Part shown: positions 18,797 to 26,248 of the stretch, piece by piece | Position numbering within the stretch: the stretch's first letter is position 1 | Layout of the letters: every line of letters begins with the position of its first letter | Assembly (NCBI GenBank): GCA_009694085.1 | Contig: SHVW01000005.1 | Span: forward strand, 1-50,835 | Source of the DNA: Alphaproteobacteria bacterium | GTDB taxonomy: Bacteria; Pseudomonadota; Alphaproteobacteria; SHVW01 | DNA length: 50,835 nt | Direction of reading: 5' to 3' | Notes under the pieces: model-generated | What the model was told of the DNA's origin: nothing | Database searches by the model: none | The model's input: the letters and a program-made list of their open reading frames with translations, nothing else | Translations under genes and position numbers: made by a program

Positions 18797-18811
18797 GCTT
18801 CGGTAGCCGTT

Positions 18812-20539
18812 TCAGGCCGCCCGGCCCAGCAAACTCTCCCCCGGCTTGACCCGCGTGAACGCGACTTGCCCCATCCCGGTCGCGAACCCGCTATTGGCGA
18901 GTACGATCCGGGTATAGGTCGCCTGTTTCGGGTCGGCCGTCTCGGGGAAATCGCCGCGATAGTGAGAGCCGCAGCTATCGCGGCGCGCCATCGCCGATGC
19001 CTGGATCGCGCGCGAGGTTAGCACTAGGCTTTTCAGATTGAGCCAATCGTGCCAAGTCAGGTTGAAGGCGAGATCTCCGGGGCTGGCCACGCTCAGGCCA
19101 TCGAGGGCCTTGTCGATCTCGGTCAGTTCGGCGGCGGCGCGCGTCAACCCATCCGCATCCCGAATAATGCCGACATCGCGCCACATGACATCCCATAACC
19201 GCTCGCGGATCGCCGGCAGAACGCCGGGATCGGGTGTGCCGCCGATCGGCCGACGCGCACGCGCAACCGCGGCCTTGATCGCCGCCTCGTCCGGCTCCGC
19301 CCAGGAGACACCGGCGTGCATGGCTGCCGCCATGGTCTCGCCAGCAATGCCGCCGAACACGGTGGAGTTGGCGACGCCGTTGCCGCCGAGCCGGTTGGCG
19401 CCGTGGACGCCGCCGGTGTCTTCGCCCGCCGCGTAAAGACCGGGCAGCGCCGTTGTGCCATCGGCGCGGAACTCCAGCCCGCCCATCATGTAATGGGCGG
19501 TCGGGATCACCTCGACCCGGCCGTCAGCCAAGTCGAAACCGCAATCGGCGCAGCGCTCCACCATGCCCTTGAAGTCGCGGCGCACGCGCGCGGCACCGAG
19601 ATGCTTCATTTCGATATAGAGCCCGCCCAGGGGCGAGGTCGGGCCCCGGCGAATCTGTTCGTACATGGCGCGGCTAACGATGTCGCGGGTGGCACGCTCG
19701 CCACGCGGGTCGTAGTCCTGCATGAAGCGCCGGCCGGAGCCGTCGAGCAGATAACCGCCGGCCCCGCGCAAGCCTTCCTCCAGCACGGTCCCGGTCATCC
19801 GCGTATCGGGCCCGGCAAGCAAACCGGTGGGATGGAACTGCACCATCTCCATGTCGCGCAAGGTCAGGCCGGCGCGCAGCGCCATGGCCATGCCGTCGCA
19901 GCTCTTGTCGCCGGAGGGCGTGTGGTAGCGATACATGGTCGGCCCGCCACCGGTCGCCAGCAGCACCGCGCGTGCCTGAACAAAGACAAAGTCGCCGGTG
20001 CGCATGTCGATCAGCACGGCACCCGCAATCCCGCCGCCGTCGCGGCTGCGCACGAGATCGATGGCGCGATGTTCCTCCAACCGCTTGACGTCGCGCGCCC
20101 AGACCTGCTCGGCCAGGCGATTGACGATTTCGATGCCGGTCAAATCGCCCTTGTGGACGGTACGGTCGAAGGTTTGCCCAGCGAAGGCCTTCTGATGCAC
20201 GGTGCCGTCGGGATTGCGGTCGAAGAAGCAGCCGAGTTCGTTTTCCAACTCCCGGATGCGCGTCTGCGCCACCGTCACCAGGGTCCAGGCCAGTTCCTGG
20301 TCGTTGAGCCACTGGCCGCCCTCGATAGTGTCCATGAAATGGCGCTCGACCGAATCCTCCGGCGCGATCGCCACGTTGAAGCCGCCCTGCACCATGCGCG
20401 TGCAACCGCATTTGCCGAGCAGGCCTTTGACCGCAATGGTCACGTCCAGTTCCGGTGCCGCCTGCTTAGCGTGGAGTGCCGCGAACAGGCCGGCACCGCC
20501 GGAGCCGAGGATAAGGATGTCGGTACGGAGCCGCTTCAC
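18812..20539 (-). CDS. Fumarate reductase/succinate dehydrogenase-like flavoprotein, probably non-covalent FAD
   Basis: 575 residues from GTG 20539, which overlaps the fumarase beta stop (GTGA). FAD-binding DILILGSGGAGLFAALHAKQ is at the N-terminus; active-site segments MEMVQFHPTGL, GGVHGANRLGGNGVANSTVFGG and RRDSCGSHYRGDFPE carry the His, Arg and Thr expected for fumarate/succinate chemistry. Where SdhA and FrdA have the FAD-linked histidine (SHTxAAQGG) this protein reads GCTRMVQGG, so the flavin should not be covalently attached. Placed in one operon with both fumarase subunits and an ABC importer. It may work with the SdhB/C/D-like subunits at 29902-31316 or be a separate soluble reductase. 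Confidence 0.85.
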   Translation of the reverse strand: MKRLRTDILILGSGGAGLFAALHAKQAAPELDVTIAVKGLLGKCGCTRMVQGGFNVAIAPEDSVERHFMDTIEGGQWLNDQELAWTLVTVAQTRIRELENELGCFFDRNPDGTVHQKAFAGQTFDRTVHKGDLTGIEIVNRLAEQVWARDVKRLEEHRAIDLVRSRDGGGIAGAVLIDMRTGDFVFVQARAVLLATGGGPTMYRYHTPSGDKSCDGMAMALRAGLTLRDMEMVQFHPTGLLAGPDTRMTGTVLEEGLRGAGGYLLDGSGRRFMQDYDPRGERATRDIVSRAMYEQIRRGPTSPLGGLYIEMKHLGAARVRRDFKGMVERCADCGFDLADGRVEVIPTAHYMMGGLEFRADGTTALPGLYAAGEDTGGVHGANRLGGNGVANSTVFGGIAGETMAAAMHAGVSWAEPDEAAIKAAVARARRPIGGTPDPGVLPAIRERLWDVMWRDVGIIRDADGLTRAAAELTEIDKALDGLSVASPGDLAFNLTWHDWLNLKSLVLTSRAIQASAMARRDSCGSHYRGDFPETADPKQATYTRIVLANSGFATGMGQVAFTRVKPGESLLGRAA

Positions 20540-21150
20540 GATGGCTTCACGCCCATCCCAGCAAGCGCCGCCGCGCGCCGATCTTCCGCCGTCTTCTGCA
20601 CCGCCGTGTAGAGGCTGCCGCCATGGCTGTCCATGGCAACCAGCAGCGGACCGAAACCCTTGACTTGAAATTGCCACAGGCTTTCCGGGTTCAAATCGTC
20701 CATGTCGACATCGACGATCGCCTCGATCCAAGTCGTCTCTAGCGCCGCCGCGCCGCCGATAATGGCGAGATAGGCGCCGCCCAACTCGGCGAAGGCGCGC
20801 GACGTCTCCGCCATCAACCCGCCCTTGCCGATGATCAGGCGCACGCCGTTCCCGGCCATCAACGGCCGGGTGAACCGCTCCATGCGCGCGCTGGTCGTGG
20901 TACCGACGCAGACGGGATGATAGCCCACGGGATATTCGTTCGACACCGGCACCTTGCGCACATTGGGTGCGGTGTGCAGGACCGCATGGCCGGCAAGATC
21001 GAATTTAGTCTTGCGACCGCGGTCGAACATGTGGATCAGCGTGGCGTCGCGAATGCCGTAGAGCGCGCCGTCGAGCGTGACCGTATCGCCGATGACGAGT
21101 GCGCGCGCCTGGGCCTCGGTGATCGGGGTGGGAAGGTCGTGGTGGGTCAT
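20536..21150 (-). CDS. Class I fumarase/L-tartrate dehydratase, beta subunit
   Basis: 204 residues, the size of the separate C-terminal (beta) subunit. Recognisable segments: LTGDTV-like LVIGDTVTLDGALYGIRDATLIHMF, HTAPNVRKVPVSNEYPVGYHPVCVGTTTSARMERF, LIIGKGGLMAETSRAF, DMDDLNPESLWQFQVKGFGPLLVAMDSHGGSLY. It assembles with the alpha subunit at 21972-22847 to hydrate/dehydrate a C4 dicarboxylate (fumarate, tartrate or a near relative). Remarkably, two toxin-antitoxin genes separate it from the alpha gene; its ATG overlaps the HEPN stop by 4 bases, so translation coupling is kept. Confidence 0.88.
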   Translation of the reverse strand: MTHHDLPTPITEAQARALVIGDTVTLDGALYGIRDATLIHMFDRGRKTKFDLAGHAVLHTAPNVRKVPVSNEYPVGYHPVCVGTTTSARMERFTRPLMAGNGVRLIIGKGGLMAETSRAFAELGGAYLAIIGGAAALETTWIEAIVDVDMDDLNPESLWQFQVKGFGPLLVAMDSHGGSLYTAVQKTAEDRRAAALAGMGVKPS

Positions 21151-21581
21151 GGACCGCCAGTATGGCGCTGTTCGATGCGATCGATTGCGCTGCGCAAACT
21201 CTCGATACGAACCAGCATCGAGCGAACATCATCAGCCGACGGGCCATGATACTCAGCGAACCCAGGGTATCGAGACAATACATACCATGAGGTCAGGTCT
21301 GGAATCGCTGTCACCTCATTCGTCAACTCTGGGAATGCCGGTCCCGCCCGCGCGACAAGTGCATCAATGTCATGAATTCGCGGCGGTGAAATGCCCACCG
21401 CGACCAAGAGCGCCTTCAATATTTTTTCGACGGCCTGCTGACAGTGAAAGGCCGCAGGTTCGACGAGCGGCGGATCGCCATCAACGCATCGTCTCACAGC
21501 AGCCAAATCATCGTCGGCCTTAACAAGCCACCGCCGCGCCTCCTTCCATTGCTTGGGAAGCTCTCGACTAGGGTCGCTCAT
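21147..21581 (-). CDS. HEPN domain protein of an MNT-HEPN toxin-antitoxin pair
   Basis: 144 residues from ATG 21581. Core HEPN sequence: RRWLVKADDDLAAVRRCV, AAFHCQQAVEKILKALLVAVGISPPRIHDI and LTSWYVLSRYPGFAEYHG. This RYPG-containing HEPN subfamily is regularly next to a minimal nucleotidyltransferase. The RNase motif R-x4-6-H of HepT toxins is not clearly present (Arg104 and His112 are seven residues apart), so toxicity may differ or be absent. Starts 14 bases inside the nucleotidyltransferase gene. GC content is lower than that of the flanking fumarase genes, which points to later arrival. Confidence 0.8.
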   Translation of the reverse strand: MSDPSRELPKQWKEARRWLVKADDDLAAVRRCVDGDPPLVEPAAFHCQQAVEKILKALLVAVGISPPRIHDIDALVARAGPAFPELTNEVTAIPDLTSWYVLSRYPGFAEYHGPSADDVRSMLVRIESLRSAIDRIEQRHTGGP

Positions 21582-21972
21582 ACACGACGACGCCTTCGTT
21601 AGTCGCGATGTGCGCGAGCGACCCAATGATGTCCTTTCGCTCCTGAAACACGGATTCTCGGCACGCGATAATATCCACCGGATCATGATACCCTCGGCGA
21701 GCCTCGCCAAGTGCGCGCCACGACAGCTTTTCCGCTGGACAGTCGTCATCGAGGATTACGACTAGATCGAGATCGCTGTCTGGTCCAGCCTTTCCGCGCG
21801 CCGCCGATCCGAACAAGATGATCTTACGCGGAGCAAAAAATCCAACGAGCGCATCAAGCAATTTGCGCGGGACCACGGCCTGCTTATCCTTGCCAACGCT
21901 CCGCCCCACGGAAGGACTGCGGTGAAGTCTTCCAACCCGCTTAGGTGCCGCTGTTTTCCGTGCCTGAGCCAT
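21568..21972 (-). CDS. Minimal nucleotidyltransferase (MntA-like) of an MNT-HEPN pair
   Basis: 134 residues. The pol-beta nucleotidyltransferase signature is complete: LFGSAARGKAGPDSDLDLVV, with Gly55-Ser56 and catalytic Asp67 and Asp69, and a third acidic residue at Asp100 (DPVDIIA). In characterised pairs the MNT enzyme AMPylates the HEPN RNase and silences it. The N-terminal 30 residues are a basic extension (KTAAPKRVGRLHRSP) beyond the usual domain. The ATG shares one base with the stop of the fumarase alpha gene (TGATG). Lies inside the C4-acid operon rather than alone. Confidence 0.82.
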   Translation of the reverse strand: MAQARKTAAPKRVGRLHRSPSVGRSVGKDKQAVVPRKLLDALVGFFAPRKIILFGSAARGKAGPDSDLDLVVILDDDCPAEKLSWRALGEARRGYHDPVDIIACRESVFQERKDIIGSLAHIATNEGVVVYERP

Positions 21973-22847
21973 CAGAAACCAATCTTAACACCATCCGGCG
22001 TGAAAATCGCCGTGGCACGCCGCGCCGAATGGCACTGAATGTTGACCGCCACGGGGTTCATGGTGATGTGGGTCGCGGCGATCTCGACATGGACCGCGAA
22101 GGCAGTGGAATCACCGCCCAAACCCTGTGGTCCAATGCCCAGGCTATTGACGGCGGCCGATAGTTGCCGCTCCAGCTTCGCTCCCTCCGAATCGGCGCAA
22201 GCAGATCCCAGCGCGCGGGTCGCCGCCACCTTGGCCAGGTGCGCACACAAATCCGAGGTGCCGCCGACGCCGACGCCGACGATTGTTGGCGGGCAGACCC
22301 GACCCCCCGCTTCCATTACCCGGTCGATCACGAAGGTCTTAATGCCGTCGATCCCGTCGGCAGGAATGCACATCTTGAGGAACGAGCCGTTCTCCGAACC
22401 CGAGCCCTTCGGGATCATCTCGATCGCCAGCTCCTCCGCACGATCGGTGAAATCGATGTTGATGACGGGCACGAGTACGCCACAGGAGCTGTGTTCGTTT
22501 ACTCGGGTGATGGGATGCACGACGGAAGAGCGCAGGGGATATTCCCGGGTCGCCCGTTCGCAGCCGCGCCGGATCGCCTGCTTGAGCGCAACGCCGTCGA
22601 GTTCGACGCCACGACCGATCCTGACGTTGTAGATCGGGATGCCCGTATCCTGGCACAGCAGATTGTCGGTCTTCTCCGCCACCGCAATATTTCGGATCAT
22701 GGTCGCCAGGATCGATTTTCCCGTGGCGTCGGTCTCGCCGGCGTCCAGGCGCTGGAAGCCCTGTTTGATGTCATCGGGCAGCACCTTGAGCGCGCGGATA
22801 TAGAGCAGCTTGGCCGTTTCCTCGATCGCGGCGGGATCGACCCTCAT
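21972..22847 (-). CDS. Class I fumarase/L-tartrate dehydratase, alpha subunit
   Basis: 291 residues from ATG 22847, chosen for its 4-base overlap with the permease stop; an ATG 15 bases further upstream is also open. Family segments: DNLLCQDTGIPIYNVRIG, VVHPITRVNEHSSCGVLVPVINIDF, KGSGSENGSFLKMCIPADGI, VGVGVGGTSDLCAHLAKVAATRALG. Cysteines in LLCQDTG and SSCG and ACADSEG are candidates for the [4Fe-4S] ligands of these oxygen-sensitive hydro-lyases. Catalytic partner of the beta subunit at 20536. Fumarate versus tartrate cannot be decided by reading. Confidence 0.88.
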   Translation of the reverse strand: MRVDPAAIEETAKLLYIRALKVLPDDIKQGFQRLDAGETDATGKSILATMIRNIAVAEKTDNLLCQDTGIPIYNVRIGRGVELDGVALKQAIRRGCERATREYPLRSSVVHPITRVNEHSSCGVLVPVINIDFTDRAEELAIEMIPKGSGSENGSFLKMCIPADGIDGIKTFVIDRVMEAGGRVCPPTIVGVGVGGTSDLCAHLAKVAATRALGSACADSEGAKLERQLSAAVNSLGIGPQGLGGDSTAFAVHVEIAATHITMNPVAVNIQCHSARRATAIFTPDGVKIGF

Positions 22848-23725
22848 CGCTGCATGCCCCATTTGCGCACGGTCCTGATCTCGATGGTGCGGAACACCAC
22901 GCTTTCCACGAGCAAGCCGATGATGATCACCATGACCAGCCCGGCGAAGACATAGGCCGTTTCAAGTTGGTTGCGGTTCTCGAAAATGAACCAGCCCAAT
23001 CCGCCCGAGCGCGAACTGACGCCGAATACCAATTCCGCCGCGATCAGGGTACGCCAAGCGAAGGCCCAGCCGATCTTGAGCCCGGTTAGGATCGAGGGGA
23101 AGGCGGCCGGGATCAGGATATAGGCGACGTAGCGCAAGCCCCGGAGTCCATAATTCTGCCCGGCCATGCGCAGGGTTTCCGACACGGAGAGAAAGCCGCC
23201 ATGGGTGTTGAGCGCCACCGCCCACAGCACGGAATGAATGATGACGAAGATCAGGCTGGGAATGCCCAGGCCGAACCACAGCAGTGCCAAGGGCAGGAGC
23301 GCGATAGCCGGCAGCGGGTTGAACATGGCGGTCAGGGTGGACAGGAAATCGGTGCCCACCCGGGTCGACACGGCAATCGTGGTGAACACGGCGGCAATCG
23401 CGATGCCCGCGCCATAGCCGAGCAGCAAGACGCGGATCGAGGTCCACACCCGCTCCAGCAACGGCCCCTTGATCGAGGCATCCCATAGCGCCGTCATGGT
23501 TTCGTCGAAGGTAGGGAACATCAGCGGATTGTCCAGCCAGCTCGCATAGATCTGCCAGGCCACGGCGAGCACGAGCAAGATGAACAGGCGGCGCACCAGC
23601 GTGATGTTCGAGATGCGCTCCCAGGCCGAGAGCGGGCGCGCAACGTCGCCGATCTGGCCGGCCTCGCCAGGCCGCACCTCGAATTCCGGGCGCACCGGCG
23701 GCAAGCGCGGCTCAGCTCCGGCCAT
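22844..23725 (-). CDS. ABC transporter permease, NitT/TauT type
   Basis: 293 residues from ATG 23725 (AAGAGGAG ribosome site), overlapping the ATPase stop by 14 bases; a longer reading to 23815 lies wholly in the ATPase gene and is less likely. Six hydrophobic segments follow a polar N-terminus. The ATPase-coupling EAA loop reads MAGQNYGLRGLRYVAYILIPAAFPSILTGLKIGWAFAWRTLIAAEL, the typical form for nitrate, taurine, aliphatic sulfonate and aromatic-acid importers. Coupled to the fumarase alpha gene, which suggests the imported compound feeds that enzyme. Confidence 0.9.
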   Translation of the reverse strand: MAGAEPRLPPVRPEFEVRPGEAGQIGDVARPLSAWERISNITLVRRLFILLVLAVAWQIYASWLDNPLMFPTFDETMTALWDASIKGPLLERVWTSIRVLLLGYGAGIAIAAVFTTIAVSTRVGTDFLSTLTAMFNPLPAIALLPLALLWFGLGIPSLIFVIIHSVLWAVALNTHGGFLSVSETLRMAGQNYGLRGLRYVAYILIPAAFPSILTGLKIGWAFAWRTLIAAELVFGVSSRSGGLGWFIFENRNQLETAYVFAGLVMVIIIGLLVESVVFRTIEIRTVRKWGMQR

Positions 23726-24548
23726 GGAGGCGCTCCTCTTCAATGCGCTCGGCGAACAGCATGTTGTGAATGCGGTTGTGCAGCGCCTGGAACTCGCCGC
23801 CGCCCTGCTCGTCATGGCTGAACTGGTGAGCGTTGAGTTCCGCCTTGACCTGGCCGGGATGGGGCGACATGACCAGGATGCGCGAGCCGACGATGATCGC
23901 CTCCTCGATCGAATGCGTCACGAACAGCATGGTGAAGCGGACATCATCCCAGAGCTGGAGCAGCTCTTCCTGCATCTTGCGCCGGGTCAAGGCGTCGAGC
24001 GCGGCGAACGGCTCGTCCATCAGCAGGATATCCGCCTCCATCGCCATGGCGCGCGCGATTGCCACGCGCTGCTTCATGCCGCCGGATAGCATGTGCGGAT
24101 AGGCATCGGCGAACTTGGTCAGATTGACCTTGTCGATATAGGCCCACGCTCGCTCCGCCGCCTCCGCCCGGTTGCATCTTCCGCTGACCAGCATGGGGAA
24201 CAGGATGTTCTCGCGCACGGTTTTCCAGGGCAGCAGTTGGTCGAATTCCTGGAACACCATCATGCGATCCGGCCCGGGCCGCTCGATCGTCTGGCCCTTC
24301 AGGCGGATCGTGCCCTCGACAGGTGCCATGAACCCGCCCACGCCCTTAAGCAGGGTGGACTTGCCGCAGCCGGACGGCCCCAACAGCACGAAGCGGTCGG
24401 AGGGATGGACCTGAAAACTGACGCGATAGGTCGCCGTGACCAGATGGTCCCGCGTCTTGTACTGGAGCGTGACGCCGTCGACCGCCAGCAGGGCCGGCGC
24501 GTGCTCGTCCACCATCTCTGCGTTAGCTGCCGGCAACGCCGTGGACAT
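23712..24548 (-). CDS. ABC transporter ATP-binding protein, NitT/TauT type
   Basis: 278 residues. Walker A LLGPSGCGKSTLLKGVGGF, Q-loop MMVFQEFDQLLPWKTVREN, signature LSGGMKQRVAIARAMAM, Walker B ILLMDEPFAALDALTRR and the switch histidine in LFVTHSIEEA are all present. GFMAPVEGTIRLKGQTIERPGPDRM is the style of TauB/SsuB/NrtD ATPases. The start lies 26 bases inside the binding-protein gene, so ATG 24548 assumes overlap; no better internal start is seen before the conserved region. Confidence 0.9.
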   Translation of the reverse strand: MSTALPAANAEMVDEHAPALLAVDGVTLQYKTRDHLVTATYRVSFQVHPSDRFVLLGPSGCGKSTLLKGVGGFMAPVEGTIRLKGQTIERPGPDRMMVFQEFDQLLPWKTVRENILFPMLVSGRCNRAEAAERAWAYIDKVNLTKFADAYPHMLSGGMKQRVAIARAMAMEADILLMDEPFAALDALTRRKMQEELLQLWDDVRFTMLFVTHSIEEAIIVGSRILVMSPHPGQVKAELNAHQFSHDEQGGGEFQALHNRIHNMLFAERIEEERLHGRS

Positions 24549-25551
24549 CGGGAAAATAATAGTCTTTCCAGGTCTCGGGCTTGTTACGCAGCGAACCGAC
24601 CTTGTTCATGAAATTTGCGTATTTGATGGTGTTGAGCGGCACGATGGTGTGCCGCAGTTCCGGGCTTTCCACCATCCGGTTGATGAATTCGACCGCCAGC
24701 TTCGATTGTTCCTCCTCGATATAGATTTTGACCGCGTCGGCGCGCCGCTTCTGGATAAAATCATGGGCCTCGACCAGCGCGTCGAACACGGCCTTGTAGC
24801 TGCGCGGGTTCTCGTCGCGGAACTTGGCGGTGGTGTAGGCGGAGTTGAAGGTGACGGGGCCGCCCAACACCTCGAAGCTGCCGATCACCTTATGCGCCTT
24901 GCCCGTTTCGATCTGCTGGAACTGAAAGGGCGGGCTGCTGAAATGGGCGGTGATCTCCGACCGGCCCGACAGCATGGCCGCCGTCGCATCCGGGTGGGCC
25001 ATCGACACGGTCAAATGATCCAGCTTGCCATGCTGGCCCGGGCCGAAAGCCGCCTCGCATGCCATTTGCAACGTGACCGCCTGGATCGACACCTTGACCG
25101 CGGGCAGCGCGATGCGGTCCTTGTCGGTAAAATCCTTGATCGACTTGACTGCGGGATTGACTGTGTTGAGATAGAGCGAGGTCGCATCGAAGCAGCCGAT
25201 GCCGCGCACATTGGCGTTGCCCCTGGTCTTGTCCCAGATGGTCAGCAGCGGCCCGATGCCGCCGGACACCACATGCATGCTGCCCGAGAGCAGCGCATCA
25301 TTGGCCGCCGCGCCGCCCGTGGTCTTGAGCCATTCGACCTTATTGTTGGGCAGACCGGCGCGCGCCAGATGCTTCTCGATCAGCTTCTCGGCCTTCATCA
25401 CATGGAGCGGCGTGTAGGCCAGGCCGAATTGCGGCGCGAGCACGATGGTGCCGACCTCCGGTTTCGACTGGGCAACGGCCAGGCGCGGCATAGTGCCGGC
25501 AGCGGCAAGCCCGGCCAGAACGGCGCGGCGCGATGGACGGTGTGTGGTCAT
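24523..25551 (-). CDS. ABC transporter substrate-binding protein, NitT/TauT type
   Basis: 342 residues. A twin-arginine-like leader (THRPSRRAVLAGLAAAGTMPRLAVAQS) suggests Tat or Sec export with cleavage near residue 28. The mature part has the NMT1/TauA-like fold sequence: FGLAYTPLHVMKAEKLIEKHLARAGLP, LLSGSMHVVSGGIGPLLTIWDK, GRSEITAHFSSPPFQFQQIE. GGGGAGGC before ATG 25551 is a strong ribosome site. First gene of the eight-gene minus operon ending with the flavoprotein. Ligand unknown; an organic C4 or related acid is inferred from the enzymes downstream, while sulfonates or nitrate are the classical ligands of the family. Confidence 0.88.
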   Translation of the reverse strand: MTTHRPSRRAVLAGLAAAGTMPRLAVAQSKPEVGTIVLAPQFGLAYTPLHVMKAEKLIEKHLARAGLPNNKVEWLKTTGGAAANDALLSGSMHVVSGGIGPLLTIWDKTRGNANVRGIGCFDATSLYLNTVNPAVKSIKDFTDKDRIALPAVKVSIQAVTLQMACEAAFGPGQHGKLDHLTVSMAHPDATAAMLSGRSEITAHFSSPPFQFQQIETGKAHKVIGSFEVLGGPVTFNSAYTTAKFRDENPRSYKAVFDALVEAHDFIQKRRADAVKIYIEEEQSKLAVEFINRMVESPELRHTIVPLNTIKYANFMNKVGSLRNKPETWKDYYFPDVHGVAGS

Positions 25552-25607
25552 GATCGCCTCCCCAGGAGAACGCGTTGATTGCCGGCCATGATATGGGGTT
25601 CGGCAGG

Positions 25608-25624
25608 CATTTCCATAGGAAATG
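25608..25624. promoter_or_regulatory. Inverted repeat upstream of the C4-acid operon
   Basis: CATTTCC-ATA-GGAAATG is a perfect 7-bp inverted repeat, 57 bases before the binding-protein ATG on the minus strand and 120 bases before the parD remnant on the plus strand. A plausible operator in a divergent promoter region; nothing identifies the protein that binds it. Confidence 0.3.
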
Positions 25625-25694
25625 GATGCAACAGCCCTGCGAGCTTTTTCTTGTGGAAGAGAGGTTCGTTGCAGATGGATTTCAGCGCAGATTC

Positions 25695-25721
25695 ATAGCA
25701 ATATTTGCCAAACTTTGCTAT
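25695..25721 (+). promoter_or_regulatory. Inverted repeat upstream of the parD remnant
   Basis: ATAGCAA (25695-25701) is the reverse complement of TTGCTAT (25715-25721), in the AT-rich stretch just ahead of the parD ribosome site (GGAGG, 25733-25737). ParD-type antitoxins autorepress through such sites, so this is likely the old parDE operator. Confidence 0.4.
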
Positions 25722-25742
25722 AGATTCGCGCCGGAGGTTGCC

Positions 25743-25977
25743 GTGGCCACCATGAACGTTTCCCTGCCCGATCCGATGCGCGAATGGGTCGAAGGCCAAG
25801 CAGAAGGGCGGCGCCTATGCCAACGCCAGCGATTACATCCGCGATTTGATCCGACACGACCAGGAGAAGCGGAAGGCTCTGGGAAACGCCATCCAGGAAG
25901 GTTTGGCGAGTGGGCGTAGCGCCCGCAAGGCCGAGGAGGTGATGGTGGCGGCCAAGGCCCGGTTGCGCCGTGGCTGA
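25743..25977 (+). pseudogene. parD: parD antitoxin remnant with a frameshift
   Basis: From GTG 25743 (GGAGG five bases ahead) the frame reads VATMNVSLPDPMREWVEGQA, the conserved start of ParD ribbon-helix-helix antitoxins. It then leaves the family frame. In the next frame the expected continuation follows at once: KGGAYANASDYIRDLIR, then HDQEKRKALGNAIQEGLASG to a TGA at 25975. The break lies near 25798-25806 and is explained by one extra base. Joined, the product would be about 77 residues, the normal ParD size. Because the toxin partner is also truncated the pair is probably dead. A base error in the assembly is the alternative explanation. Confidence 0.75.
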
Positions 25978-26080
25978 CTACGTCCCCTCCAATAGGGCAG
26001 ACACCGATCTTACGCTGCGCCTCCACAGTCTCCAATTGAGATGCTTGTACGCAATCCCTTGTCTGATCGCGCGCCACTGA
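25970..26080 (+). pseudogene. parE: Truncated parE toxin remnant
   Basis: From GTG 25970, overlapping the parD stop by 8 bases, the frame begins VADYVPSNRADTDLT, matching the start of ParE toxins (ADYxLSxRADADLTDI). Similarity ends after about 15 residues near 26014 and an unrelated tail reaches a stop at 26078. ParE normally has about 95-100 residues, so over 80 residues including all active-site positions are missing. The break marks a deletion or recombination junction. Confidence 0.65.
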
Positions 26081-26248
26081 CAAGAAGTGGTAGCGCCGAT
26101 CTTATCTCGCTGTTGGACTTCTGAACAGTGTCGCCCGAGACTGCCGCCGTGACCTGAATCATCACGACGTTGGTGCTCTTCAGTTTGATCGATGGAGGCG
26201 TCCCGAGCGCAATGGTGCTGGCTGCCGCCTCCACCGGAAATGGCACCG
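26081..26248. other. Short low-GC stretch, no recognisable gene
   Basis: Lower in GC than its surroundings. On the minus strand a 78-codon frame (26246 to 26010) begins at GTG two bases after the AcnX small-subunit stop, but its product (for example KLKSTNVVMIQVTAAVSG) matches nothing I know and it runs over the parE remnant. It is more likely debris from the same deletion than a gene. Confidence 0.3.

Noticed and set aside
25575-25919. A 114-codon plus-strand frame over the parD region
   Set aside because: Only its middle part is ParD-like; the rest comes from out-of-frame reading either side of the frameshift.
26010-26246. A 78-codon minus-strand frame just after the AcnX small subunit
   Set aside because: No recognisable family, and it overlaps the truncated parE remnant; treated as debris.
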